From: Sideroxydans sp. | Lineage (GTDB): Bacteria; Pseudomonadota; Gammaproteobacteria; Burkholderiales; Gallionellaceae | Assembly: GCA_028710605.1 (NCBI GenBank) | Contig: JAQTTU010000001.1 | Coordinates: forward strand, 186,001-250,000 | Length of the DNA stretch: 64,000 nt | Direction: 5' to 3' | The notes under the pieces: generated by a model | Databases searched by the model: none | What the model saw: the letters and a program-made list of their open reading frames with translations, nothing else | Told to the model about the DNA's origin: nothing | Made by a program: the position numbers and the translations under genes | Part shown: piece after piece, positions 51,799-59,859 of the stretch | How positions within the stretch are numbered: position 1 is the first letter of the stretch | Layout: the number at the start of each line of letters is the position of its first letter

Positions 51799-52302
51799 CT
51801 TGCTGATCGCGGTGAGTATGCCTTGCAGGATGGCGACCGGCGTGGGCGGACAACCTTGCACCACCACATCGACCGGAATGACGTTGGAAATTTTGCCGCA
51901 GCTGGCGTAGCTCTCGCCGAAGATGCCGCCGTCGCAGGCGCAATCGCCGATGGCGACCACCAGCTTGGGTTCGGGCGTGGCATCGTAGGTGCGCTTGAGC
52001 GCGATCTCCATGTGGCGCGACACGGGGCCTGTGACCAGCAGCAGGTCGGCGTGGCGCGGGCTGGCGACGAATTTGATGCCCAGCCCTTCGATGTTGTAAT
52101 AGGCATTGTTGACCGCATGAATCTCCAGCTCGCAGCCGTTGCACGAACCGGCATCCACCATGCGGATCGCCAGCGCGCCGCCGAACGCATCCAGAATGGA
52201 TTGCTGCAAACGCTGTTCGACCGGGCGCATGGCTTCGTCCGCCTGCGGCGGCGTTTCGGTTTTGATGCCGGTCTTGATGATCTGTTTGAGTATCTGGTAC
52301 AT
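51796..52302 (-). CDS. hyfI: Hydrogenase-4-like small subunit (HyfI/NuoB type)
   Basis: A 168-residue subunit of a group 4 hydrogenase/complex I-like enzyme that holds the proximal [4Fe-4S] cluster. Ligands are C54 and C57 (GSCNGCELE), C121 (GDCACDGGIFG) and C151 (GCPPTP). The CxxC spacing is of hydrogenase type rather than the tandem CC of NuoB. The cluster is therefore retained even though the large subunit has no [NiFe] ligands. ATG 52302 overlaps the hyfG stop (TGATG). The stop codon comes from a repeat. It is the last gene of the operon. Confidence 0.9.
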   Translation of the reverse strand: MYQILKQIIKTGIKTETPPQADEAMRPVEQRLQQSILDAFGGALAIRMVDAGSCNGCELEIHAVNNAYYNIEGLGIKFVASPRHADLLLVTGPVSRHMEIALKRTYDATPEPKLVVAIGDCACDGGIFGESYASCGKISNVIPVDVVVQGCPPTPVAILQGILTAISK

Positions 52303-53924
52303 CAGAGATCCTGTCCGCTGTAACTCAAGTTGAACGATTTGTTGATGAGCGGGAAATCCGGCACGATGTTGTCGATGATGGCGTGTTCCAGCAGCGGCCA
52401 GTTTTGCCACGACGGATCGTGCGGATGCACGCGCGCGAGCTTGCCCTCGCCATCGGTGTGGATCGCCACCATCACTTCGCCGCGCCAGCCTTCCACCATG
52501 CCGATGCCGAAACCATTGGCGGGCAATTTTTCCAGCGGGGTTGGCTCGCCTTCTTCATAGATCATGTTGGCCAATATTTCGCGCTGCAAGCGCAGCGATT
52601 CGAACAGCTCGTCGAAACGCACGATGGCGCGCGCCGCCACGTCGCCGTTGCGGTAGGTCGCCATGCGCACGTCCAGCTTGTCGTAGGGCGCACAGGGGAA
52701 CTGTACGCGCGCATCCCACGCCTGCGCGCTGGCACGTCCGGCAAGACCGCACAGTCCGAGCTGGTCGGCCAGTTTCGGCGTGACCGTGCCGGTACTGATG
52801 AAACGATCCTGCAAGCCCGCATGTTCGTCGTAGATGCCGCGCAGGATGCTCACTTCACGTTGCAGCATGGCGCATTCTTCCTCGATGATGCGCTTGCCTT
52901 CGGCGCTGATATTCGCGCTGCCCCCGCCCGGCACAATCTTGTCCATCAGATAACGGTGGCCAAACAGCTTGGCGTTGTTGCGCAGCACTTGTTCCTTGAG
53001 TATCCAGAATTGCGCGAAACCAAAAGCCAGCGCCACATCGTTGCCCAGATAGCCGAGGTCGCCCAGATGATTGGCGACGCGCTCGCGTTCCAGCAGCAGT
53101 GCACGCAGCCACAGCGCGCGCTTGGTCGGCGCGATGTTGGCGATGCTTTCCGCCGCCATCGCATACGCCCACGCATACGCCACCGTGCTGTCGCCGCTGA
53201 CGCGCCCGACCAGCTTTGCACCTTGCTGCAAGCTCATGCTCTCGAAACGTTTCTCTGTGCCCTTGTGCACGTAGCCCAAACGTTCTTCCAGACGCAACAC
53301 GCGCTCGCCGATAATGGAGAAACGGAAGTGCCCCGGCTCGATGATGCCCGCATGTACCGGGCCGACCGGAATCTCGTGCACGCCCTGGCCTTCGACTTGC
53401 ACAAAAGCGTAATCATCAAGGGTTTGGATTCCATTCTCCGCAGGAGAATGGACGTTTGCTCCCTCTCCCGCAGGCGGGAGAGGGTTGGGGTGAGGGGCGT
53501 TGAGATGCGAACTGCCATCAAAATCCTTGCGCAACGGAAAACTGCCGCTGTGCCACGACGCGTGGCGCAACCACTTGCGGTGATCGTGACCTTCCTGCGC
53601 GTACAGGCCGAGCATGTCGTAAGCCGCGCGCTGCATGCGGTTGGCGGCGGGGAAAATGCGGCTGATGTCGGGATATACCGGCTGCACCGCAGACAGTTTC
53701 ACGTTCAGGCAAATCAGTCCGCTTTCGGTCATCAGCGTCACATGCAGCATGAAACAATTTTTTTCAATGCGCGCATCGCTGCCCCACAACGCCACCAGTC
53801 TGCCGCCGCCTTCGCGCACTTGCTGGCAGATGGCATACAGATCATCCGGCGCGATGTCGCCCGACCATGCCGGAACGGCGTCGGTCATTCTGTTGAGTTT
53901 CAGGTTGGGATGTTTAATCGGCAT
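52302..53924 (-). CDS. hyfG: Hydrogenase-4-like large subunit (HyfG/NuoCD type) without [NiFe] cysteines
   Basis: 540 residues. The NuoC-like part is 1-135 (ending WHSGSFPLRKDF) and the NuoD/hydrogenase-like part runs from about 167. The [NiFe] ligand motifs are gone: R-x-C-G-x-C-x3-H reads RVSGDSTVAY (241-250), and the C-terminal DPCxxC reads DPSWQN (503-508). So no [NiFe] centre can form, although the fold and the RVANHLGDLG helix are kept. Residues about 140-166 come from a family E palindrome at the NuoC/NuoD junction. ATG 53924 lacks a clear Shine-Dalgarno; ATG 53888 is an alternative. Confidence 0.92.
   Translation of the reverse strand: MPIKHPNLKLNRMTDAVPAWSGDIAPDDLYAICQQVREGGGRLVALWGSDARIEKNCFMLHVTLMTESGLICLNVKLSAVQPVYPDISRIFPAANRMQRAAYDMLGLYAQEGHDHRKWLRHASWHSGSFPLRKDFDGSSHLNAPHPNPLPPAGEGANVHSPAENGIQTLDDYAFVQVEGQGVHEIPVGPVHAGIIEPGHFRFSIIGERVLRLEERLGYVHKGTEKRFESMSLQQGAKLVGRVSGDSTVAYAWAYAMAAESIANIAPTKRALWLRALLLERERVANHLGDLGYLGNDVALAFGFAQFWILKEQVLRNNAKLFGHRYLMDKIVPGGGSANISAEGKRIIEEECAMLQREVSILRGIYDEHAGLQDRFISTGTVTPKLADQLGLCGLAGRASAQAWDARVQFPCAPYDKLDVRMATYRNGDVAARAIVRFDELFESLRLQREILANMIYEEGEPTPLEKLPANGFGIGMVEGWRGEVMVAIHTDGEGKLARVHPHDPSWQNWPLLEHAIIDNIVPDFPLINKSFNLSYSGQDL
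53431..53498. repeat. Family E palindrome inside hyfG
   Basis: CCATTCTCCGCAGGAGAATG hairpin followed by CCCTCTCCCGCAGGCGGGAG and GGTTGGGGTGAGGGG. Read in frame on the minus strand. Confidence 0.85.
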
Positions 53925-53951
53925 TGTTTATTTTAAAGTCAAAACCATTCA

Positions 53952-54070
53952 GCCACAGAGGACACAGAGATCACAGAGAAAAGCAAAACCTGCCTCTCAG
54001 CCATTGAAGCGCTCCCCGCCAAACTTGAATCTACCTGTGTCATCTCTGTGTCCTCTGTGTTCTCTGTGGC
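53952..54070. repeat. Family J inverted repeat between hyfF and hyfG
   Basis: GCCACAGAGGACACAGAGAT and the complement ending GTTCTCTGTGGC around about 60 bp, inside an otherwise overlapping operon. Confidence 0.88.
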
Positions 54071-54088
54071 AAAAAAGGTTTTCAAGAA

Positions 54089-55546
54089 TTATCCCAGCAG
54101 CGCCGCAGCCTGACGATACCAGTCGGCCAGATACGGCGGCATGTACAAACCGAGCATCAGCACCAGCAGCAAATGGGCGAATACCGGCACCAGCGCGGGC
54201 GAATGCGGCAGCGGTTTGGCCGTGGTTTCGCCGAACACCACGGGCTGGATTTTGCCGAAGATGGCGGCGAAGGCCACGCCCAGCGAGATCAGCAGAACCG
54301 GCGTTGCCCACGGATAGGAATGCATGGCGGTGGTGATGATGAGGAACTCGCTGGAGAACACGCCGAACGGCGGCATGCCGAGAATGGCGAACGTGCCCAG
54401 CGCCAAGCCCCAGCCCACGGTGGGGCTGACTTGCAGCAGGCCGCGAATATTTTCCATCTGCTGCGTGCCGACTTTTTGCACGGCATGGCCGACCGCGAAG
54501 AAGATCGCCGATTTGGTCAGCGAATGCACGGTCATGTGCAACATGCCGGCGAAGGTCGCCACCGGCCCGCCCATGCCGAAGGCGAAGGTGATGAGCCCCA
54601 TGTGCTCGATGGAGGAATAGGCGAACATGCGCTTGATGTCACGCTGTCTGAACAGCGAGAACGAAGCCACCGCCACCGACAGCAGGCCGAAGCCCATCAT
54701 CAAATTGCCCGCGAAGTGCGTGCCGAGCGAACCGTCCACCAGCACTTTGCTGCGCACCACCGCGCAAAACGCCACGTTGAGCAACAAGCCGGACAGCACG
54801 GCGGATACCGGGGTCGGACCTTCCGCGTGCGCGTCCGGCAACCAGCTATGCAGCGGCACCAGGCCGACTTTGGTGCCGTAGCCCACCAGCAAAAATACGA
54901 AGGCCAGTTTGAGCACGGTCGGTTCCAGATCGCCTTTCACTTCATTCAAATGCGTCCACAGCAGCGCCGTGCCGCCTTCGCCCAGCACGCGCTCGGCGGC
55001 GAAGTACAACAGAATCGTGCCGAACAAAGCCAACGCAATGCCCACGCCACACAGGATGAAATATTTCCATGCCGCTTCCAGACTGGCCGGGGTGCGATAC
55101 AACGACACCAGCAACACCGTGGTCAGCGTCGCCGCTTCCATGGCCACCCACACAATGCCCATGTTGTTGGTGGTCAGCGCGATTAGCATGGCGAAGGTGA
55201 ACAACTGGTACATGCTGTAGTACAGGTGCAGCATGCCGGTGGAGAGTTTGCCGTGGTGCTGTTCGATGCGCATGTAGGGGCGCGAAAACAGCGAAGTGGT
55301 GAAGGCGACGAAGGCGGTCAGCGCCACCAGAAACACGTTGAACTGGTCGATGAAAAACTGTTCGCCGAACGCGACTTGCGGGCCGGAGTCGATCACGCGC
55401 ATAGTCAAAAAAGCCGACGCGATGAAGGTGAAAAAACTCATCAGCGAGTTGAGTTCCGCCGCCCACGGGCGCGAGCCGAACAGCGCCAGCAGCACGCCGC
55501 CCAGCAGCGGGATCAGCAACAGCGCCATGAGTTGCACATCAATCAT
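54089..55546 (-). CDS. hyfF: Hydrogenase-4-like antiporter subunit (HyfF/NuoN-L type)
   Basis: A 485-residue membrane protein with about 13-14 helices of the Mrp-antiporter/NuoL-M-N family. The channel helices bear the expected charged residues: Glu in WVAMEAATLTTVLLV, Lys in GYGTKVGLVPLHSWLPDAHA, and Lys/His in HMTVHSLTKSAIFFAVGH. ATG 55546 overlaps the hyfE end by eight bases. Together with HyfB it should form the two ion-pumping modules of the complex. It is followed by a repeat-filled 164-bp gap before hyfG. Confidence 0.92.
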   Translation of the reverse strand: MIDVQLMALLLIPLLGGVLLALFGSRPWAAELNSLMSFFTFIASAFLTMRVIDSGPQVAFGEQFFIDQFNVFLVALTAFVAFTTSLFSRPYMRIEQHHGKLSTGMLHLYYSMYQLFTFAMLIALTTNNMGIVWVAMEAATLTTVLLVSLYRTPASLEAAWKYFILCGVGIALALFGTILLYFAAERVLGEGGTALLWTHLNEVKGDLEPTVLKLAFVFLLVGYGTKVGLVPLHSWLPDAHAEGPTPVSAVLSGLLLNVAFCAVVRSKVLVDGSLGTHFAGNLMMGFGLLSVAVASFSLFRQRDIKRMFAYSSIEHMGLITFAFGMGGPVATFAGMLHMTVHSLTKSAIFFAVGHAVQKVGTQQMENIRGLLQVSPTVGWGLALGTFAILGMPPFGVFSSEFLIITTAMHSYPWATPVLLISLGVAFAAIFGKIQPVVFGETTAKPLPHSPALVPVFAHLLLVLMLGLYMPPYLADWYRQAAALLG

Positions 55547-56201
55547 CTTTAAGCTTTTCCATGTTGGTGATGTCCAGACTGTCGAAGGTCTCGCGGATCT
55601 GGAAGAAAAAGATACCGAAAATGAAGGTGGCGACCAGCACGTCCAGCGCGATGCCCAGCTCGACCACCAGCGGCATGCCTTGTGTGGCGCTGGTGGCGGC
55701 AAAGAACAGGCCGTTTTCCAGCGACAGGAAGGCCACCACTTGGGTAACCGCCTTGCGCCGCGTCAGCATCATCAGCATCGACAGCAGCACGCTGGCCAGC
55801 GCGATGCCGATCAGTCCGCGCGTGATGCCTTCGGCCAGTTGCGAGATCGGCGCAGCCAGGTTGAACGCGAAGATCACCAGCGCGATGCCGACCAGCATGG
55901 TGGTCGGGATGTTAATCATGGTCTCCACATCCCAGCGCACGTTGAGCTTGCGGATCAGGCGGTGCAGCAGCCACGGCAACAGCAGCACTTTGAGCAGCAG
56001 CGTCAGCCCCGCCGAGTAATACAGGTGATGCTGGCCGGTGGAATACGCCACGACGAATGTGCTCAAGGCGAGCAGCGCGCCCTGCCACGCGAACAGGTTG
56101 ATCAGCGACAAAATTCTGCGCTGCGCCAGCATGGCGAACGCGATCAGCAGCAGCAGCGCGGCCAGCAGGTTGATGAATTGCAGGGTGAGTGGAATCTGCA
56201 T
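55539..56201 (-). CDS. hyfE: Hydrogenase-4-like membrane subunit HyfE
   Basis: A 220-residue membrane protein with about six or seven helices, NuoK-like in its C-terminal half (FLSLENGLFFAATSATQGMP, with the conserved Glu of LSLENG). HyfE-type subunits occur only in hydrogenase-4/FHL-2 and related complexes and not in complex I. ATG 56201 (MQIPLTLQFINLL) is two bases past the hyfC stop. It is part of the tightly coupled hyfB-C-E-F string. Confidence 0.9.
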   Translation of the reverse strand: MQIPLTLQFINLLAALLLLIAFAMLAQRRILSLINLFAWQGALLALSTFVVAYSTGQHHLYYSAGLTLLLKVLLLPWLLHRLIRKLNVRWDVETMINIPTTMLVGIALVIFAFNLAAPISQLAEGITRGLIGIALASVLLSMLMMLTRRKAVTQVVAFLSLENGLFFAATSATQGMPLVVELGIALDVLVATFIFGIFFFQIRETFDSLDITNMEKLKDD

Positions 56202-56203
56202 CG

Positions 56204-57169
56204 TTATGCGCCCAGCAGGAAATGGATCAACAAGCCCAGCACGGCCAGCAGGAAGGCGGTGCCGAGGAATTCGGGCGCGCGGAAGATGCGCATCTTGGCG
56301 GTCACTGTTTCCAGTACGGCCAGCCCCGCGCCCGCCACCAGCAATTTCAGCAGCAGCCACACCACCGCCAGCGGCAGCCCCGCCCAGTTGCCCGCTTCGA
56401 CGATGCCGTAAGGGAAGAACAGCGCGACACCGATGGAAATATAGGCCAGCAATTTTAGGCTGCTCGCCCATTCGATCAGCGCCAGATGGCGCGCGGAATA
56501 TTCCAGAATCATCGCCTCGTGGATCATGGTGAGTTCGAGATGGGTGCTGGGATTATCCACCGGGATGCGCGCATTCTCGGCCAGCAGCACGATCAAAAAC
56601 GCCAGCGCGGCGAAAGCCAGACTGGGATACAGCACGAACTGGTGATAGGCCAGCGACTCAACGATGCGCGGCAACTGGGTGGAGTGGCTGATCATCGACG
56701 CGGTGAACAACACCATCAGCAGCGCCGGTTCGGCGAGGAAGGACACCAGCATTTCGCGCCGTGCGCCCAGCGTGCCGAACGAGGTGCCGATGTCCATCGC
56801 GGCCAGCGCGATGAACACGCGCGCCAGCGCGAACACGCCGACCAGCGCGATCACGTCGGCAGCTTGCGAGAACGGCAAGTCCACCGCGATGATAGGAATA
56901 ATCGCCGCCGCCAGCCACATGCAGCCGAACACGATATACGGCGTAACGCGGAACAACCACGAGGCGTTGTGCGCCATCACCGCATCCTTGTGGAACAGTT
57001 TGCGCAGCACGCGATAAGGTTGCAACACGCCCGCGCCGGAACGGTTTTGCAGCCACGCCTGACACTGGTTGACCCAGCCGGTTAGCAAGGGCGCGAGCAG
57101 CACCACCACCAGCAGTTGCGCGAGCTGGAACAGGATGGCGAAGAAGAGATTGAGGTTGAAGTTTTCCAT
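56204..57169 (-). CDS. hyfC: Hydrogenase-4-like membrane anchor subunit (HyfC/NuoH type)
   Basis: A 321-residue NuoH-like membrane protein of about eight helices, beginning MENFNLNLFFAILFQLAQLL. The loop GAGVLQPYRVLRKLFHKDA and EDARIPVDNPSTHLELTM-type segment (NARIPVDNPSTHLELTMIHE) are the conserved faces that contact the hydrophilic arm. NuoH/HyfC couples redox chemistry to the ion pumps. Its ATG overlaps the hyfB stop (TGATG). Confidence 0.92.
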   Translation of the reverse strand: MENFNLNLFFAILFQLAQLLVVVLLAPLLTGWVNQCQAWLQNRSGAGVLQPYRVLRKLFHKDAVMAHNASWLFRVTPYIVFGCMWLAAAIIPIIAVDLPFSQAADVIALVGVFALARVFIALAAMDIGTSFGTLGARREMLVSFLAEPALLMVLFTASMISHSTQLPRIVESLAYHQFVLYPSLAFAALAFLIVLLAENARIPVDNPSTHLELTMIHEAMILEYSARHLALIEWASSLKLLAYISIGVALFFPYGIVEAGNWAGLPLAVVWLLLKLLVAGAGLAVLETVTAKMRIFRAPEFLGTAFLLAVLGLLIHFLLGA

Positions 57170-59178
57170 CACACGAACACCAGCAACACGATCAACGTGA
57201 CAAACGTGTAAGTCAGATACAAATGGATGCGCCCGTGCTGCAACAGCCCGGCCAGCGCCGCGAGTTTTTCGGTGATGTGTTTGATCGGCAGATACAGGAT
57301 GTACCACAGCCGGTCTTCGGTTTGTCCGTGATAGCGCGGGTGCGTGTCGAACGGGCTGGGCACATCGCGTTCGATCTGGAAAAACGGTTCGAAGATGCGG
57401 CGTATCGGCTGGCCGAAACCTTCGGCGGTATCCTGCATGCGCGGCGTTTGCGCGGGGAAGCCGCAATCCCACGGCGGGCTGCGGCGCAGGCGGCCATGAT
57501 AAAAGCGCCGCACCAATACGCTGGTCAACAGCATCACGCCCAGCACCGCCAGCAGGAAATACAGCGGGCTGTAGCTGGCGCGTTCGGTATCCACAGGCGC
57601 GAGGAATACCCAATCATTCGCGGCATTGCCCAGGTGCGTGCCCAGCAGCATTTGCGACACTTGATCCAGTTGCCCCACCACCATCACCGGAGCCAGCCCC
57701 AGCACCACGCAGGCCAGCGCCAGCCAGCCCATGCCCATGCATTCCCATTTGCCCGCGTCATGTGCGTGCTCCAGCGATTTCTCGCGCGGCTGGCCAAGGA
57801 AAATCACGCCGTAGAATTTCACCATCACGTAAGCGGCCAGCGCCGCCGCCAGCGCGATCACCGCCGCCGCCACGGGAACCAGCATGTTGATGTAGTTGTT
57901 GGGCAAGCCCGGCGACAGCAGGAAGGCTTGCAACATCAGCCATTCCGAGACGAAGCCGTTCAGCGGCGGCAGACCCGCAATCGCCAGCACACCCACCAGC
58001 ATCAGCGCCGCCGCCCACGGCATGCGCTGGATCAACCCGCCCAAGCGCCCCATGTTGCGCTCGCCGGTGGCATGCAGAATCGAACCCGTGCCGATGAACA
58101 GCAGGCTCTTGAACATGGCGTGGTTCAGGCTGTGATACAGCGTGGCGATCAGCGACAGTGCGGCCAGCGTGTCTTTGCCGTAAACGTGGAAAATAATCGT
58201 GAGGCCGATACCGACCAGCAGCAGGCCGATGTTCTCGATGGAGGAATAGGCCAGCAGGCGTTTCATGTCGCCCTGCACCGCCGCGAACATCACGCCGAAC
58301 ACCGCCGTCAGCAGCCCCAACCCCAGCGCCAGCACGCCCCACCACCATAATTGCGTGCCGAGCAGATCGAACGTCACGCGCAGGATGCCGTAGATGGCGG
58401 TCTTCAGCATCACGCCGCTCATCAGCGCGGACACCGGCGACGGCGCGGCGGGATGCGCCTCGGGCAACCACACGTGCATCGGCAACACACCGGCTTTCGC
58501 GCCGAAGCCGAACAGCGCCAGCAAGAACGCCACCGACGACCAGAATTCGGTCAGGTGCCCGGCGCGCATGGTGTCGAAGGTGTAAGCGCCGATGCCGAGC
58601 CCGGCCTGCATCACGCCGAAGCTCAACAGAATCGCGATCGCGCCGACGTGCGCGATCAGCAAATACAGGTAGCCCGCTTTGCGGATGTCGGGAATGCTGT
58701 GATCGGTGGTGACCAGAAAGTAGGAAGACAGCGCCATGGTTTCCCATGCCACCATGAACATGTAGGCATCGTCCGCCACCAGCACCAGCGTCATGCCGAC
58801 CAGGAACAAGTGATATTCGAGGCACAGCAGACCCAGCGTTTCGCCCGCCATGGATTTGAAATAGCCCGCGCTGTAAAGCGACACGCCGAACGACGCGCCG
58901 CCCAGCAAAATCAGAAAGAAACCGGACAGCGGATCGAGACGCAGATGGAAAGGCAGATCGGGCAAGCCCAGCGGCAGCACCATGATGTTTGGCGTTGCGG
59001 CCAGCGCCCACACGCCGACAGCCGCCAGCAGCAGCGAGGTCAGCGCGCTGAGCGGAAAAACAAAACGATTGATGAACTGCGGAGTCCGTTGCAGCAGCAA
59101 CCCGGCCCCCCCGAGCGCTATCCAGAACTGAACCAGCCAGCCGACCACATCCAACGGTAATATTCCCACAGCGTCCAT
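57169..59178 (-). CDS. hyfB: Hydrogenase-4-like antiporter subunit (HyfB/NuoL type)
   Basis: A 669-residue membrane protein, first gene of the operon. The central Mrp-type core has MAWETMALSSYFLV (conserved Glu), GFGAKAGVLPMHVWLPEAHP (Lys) and YHSLNHAMFKSLLFIGTGS (His/Lys). The long C-terminal part with a soluble loop (RRSPPWDCGFPAQTPRMQDT) and a last helix resembles the HyfB/NuoL lateral-helix extension. There is no clear Shine-Dalgarno before ATG 59178. The promoter should lie in 59179-59320. Confidence 0.92.
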   Translation of the reverse strand: MDAVGILPLDVVGWLVQFWIALGGAGLLLQRTPQFINRFVFPLSALTSLLLAAVGVWALAATPNIMVLPLGLPDLPFHLRLDPLSGFFLILLGGASFGVSLYSAGYFKSMAGETLGLLCLEYHLFLVGMTLVLVADDAYMFMVAWETMALSSYFLVTTDHSIPDIRKAGYLYLLIAHVGAIAILLSFGVMQAGLGIGAYTFDTMRAGHLTEFWSSVAFLLALFGFGAKAGVLPMHVWLPEAHPAAPSPVSALMSGVMLKTAIYGILRVTFDLLGTQLWWWGVLALGLGLLTAVFGVMFAAVQGDMKRLLAYSSIENIGLLLVGIGLTIIFHVYGKDTLAALSLIATLYHSLNHAMFKSLLFIGTGSILHATGERNMGRLGGLIQRMPWAAALMLVGVLAIAGLPPLNGFVSEWLMLQAFLLSPGLPNNYINMLVPVAAAVIALAAALAAYVMVKFYGVIFLGQPREKSLEHAHDAGKWECMGMGWLALACVVLGLAPVMVVGQLDQVSQMLLGTHLGNAANDWVFLAPVDTERASYSPLYFLLAVLGVMLLTSVLVRRFYHGRLRRSPPWDCGFPAQTPRMQDTAEGFGQPIRRIFEPFFQIERDVPSPFDTHPRYHGQTEDRLWYILYLPIKHITEKLAALAGLLQHGRIHLYLTYTFVTLIVLLVFV

Positions 59179-59322
59179 CCGGCGTTACGTGCCTTTAATT
59201 GAATGCCAAAAACAACAGGCGGCGATTCTACTACCGCGCTCGGAAGCTGTTCAAGAAACCGATCTCCGATGCACACCAAATACCCCATGAGCGTAACCCG
59301 AACGAGTCAGCCAACCCCTATT

Positions 59323-59406
59323 GCCCGGATAATCCATTAGAACCGAACCTGCTCCTTCCCCCTTGCAGGGGGAGGGGACGTGATAGCTAATGGATTATTT
59401 GGGTTG
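59323..59406. repeat. Composite element L, copy 2 (internally deleted)
   Basis: GGATAATCCATTAGAACCGA at the left and GCTAATGGATTATTTGGGTT at the right around CTTCCCCCTTGCAGGGGGAG only. The second inner hairpin of copies 1 and 3 is missing. Confidence 0.85.
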
Positions 59407-59482
59407 ACCGCAAGGCAATAACGGCGGGCATCTCCGTGATGCGCATCGCGCGGATCGCCTATTGACGGGCTTCTCCGTGAGG
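59407..59482 (+). repeat. Family F repeat
   Basis: CCGCAAGGCAATAACGGCGG, GCATCTCCGTGATGCGCATC and GGATCGCCTATTGACGGGC. It is directly adjacent to composite element L. Confidence 0.8.
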
Positions 59483-59490
59483 TTGCAGTT

Positions 59491-59540
59491 TAGTATTTCG
59501 CGTTGCGCTGCCGGTACCAGGCGATGAAATCCCTGACGGT
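59491..59540 (-). pseudogene. Remnant of the 3' end of a GGDEF-EAL gene
   Basis: On the minus strand this reads RDFIAWYRQRNAKY-stop, nearly identical in DNA (about 45 of 50 bases) to the last codons of the large sensor gene ending at 60522 (KDFIDWYRQRNAKY-stop). No further EAL sequence precedes it; the toxin gene begins at once. Confidence 0.75.
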
Positions 59541-59562
59541 GCGGGCGTTGACACTGTCCGCG

Positions 59563-59859
59563 CTATTTGTAGTCATGTTCTTTTTGGTGCTTGATCGCCA
59601 GTATTGTCACGATATCCAAGGGAGGTTCGTGGCAATACAAGGCGAGGTAGCCGCTAGTTCCAAAGTCGATGACAAGCTCACGAAAACCGGGGCGATCTTC
59701 CGTCGGTCTTCCTATCAGGGGCGATTGTTTGAGTGGGACAAGTGCTTCGCGGATGGCAAGCAAAGCGCGTCTGGCGGCGCTTGCGTCTTTTTCGAGCAGA
59801 AAAGCGTGAAGTCTGGCAATGTCTGATCTAGCCCGTTCGGACAGTATTACGTGTGGCAT
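59563..59859 (-). CDS. RelE/ParE-family toxin
   Basis: A 98-residue type II toxin with the ParE/RelE fold: SERARSDIARLHAFL at the start, GRPTEDRPGFRELVIDFG in the middle and the C-terminal VTILAIKHQKEHDY, where RelE/ParE toxins carry their key basic or aromatic residues. Its ATG lies inside the end of the antitoxin gene (13-base overlap). ParE-type toxins poison gyrase and RelE-type cut mRNA; the sequence does not decide between them. Confidence 0.88.
   Translation of the reverse strand: MPHVILSERARSDIARLHAFLLEKDASAARRALLAIREALVPLKQSPLIGRPTEDRPGFRELVIDFGTSGYLALYCHEPPLDIVTILAIKHQKEHDYK

Larger units (their letters stand above)
59179..59562. other. 384-bp region upstream of hyfB
   Basis: No intact gene is present. 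59179-59320 is unique sequence and should hold the hyfB promoter. Then come a short composite element L (59323-59406), a family F repeat (59407-59482) and a remnant of an EAL-protein 3' end (59491-59540). Confidence 0.65.

Noticed and set aside
52383-53936. A 517-codon open frame on the plus strand
   Set aside because: Antisense shadow of hyfG; no recognisable motifs.
10264-54070. Regularly recurring short repeats as CRISPR arrays
   Set aside because: Repeats occur as single inverted pairs at gene borders and not as direct repeats with uniform spacers, and no cas gene is present.
51796-59178. Reading the hyf genes as an active [NiFe] hydrogenase or formate hydrogenlyase
   Set aside because: All four cysteine ligands are replaced in HyfG, and there is no formate dehydrogenase, ferredoxin subunit or maturation gene here.
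57169-59178. HyfB as DabB of a DabAB inorganic carbon pump
   Set aside because: No DabA-like (DUF2309) gene is adjacent, and the gene is locked in an overlapping operon with HyfC, HyfE, HyfF and the NuoCD/NuoB-like subunits.
59503-59826. A 107-codon open frame with an apparent membrane helix opposite the ParE-like toxin
   Set aside because: The toxin frame on the other strand is clearly a gene overlapping its antitoxin; the opposite frame begins in the EAL remnant and has no Shine-Dalgarno.
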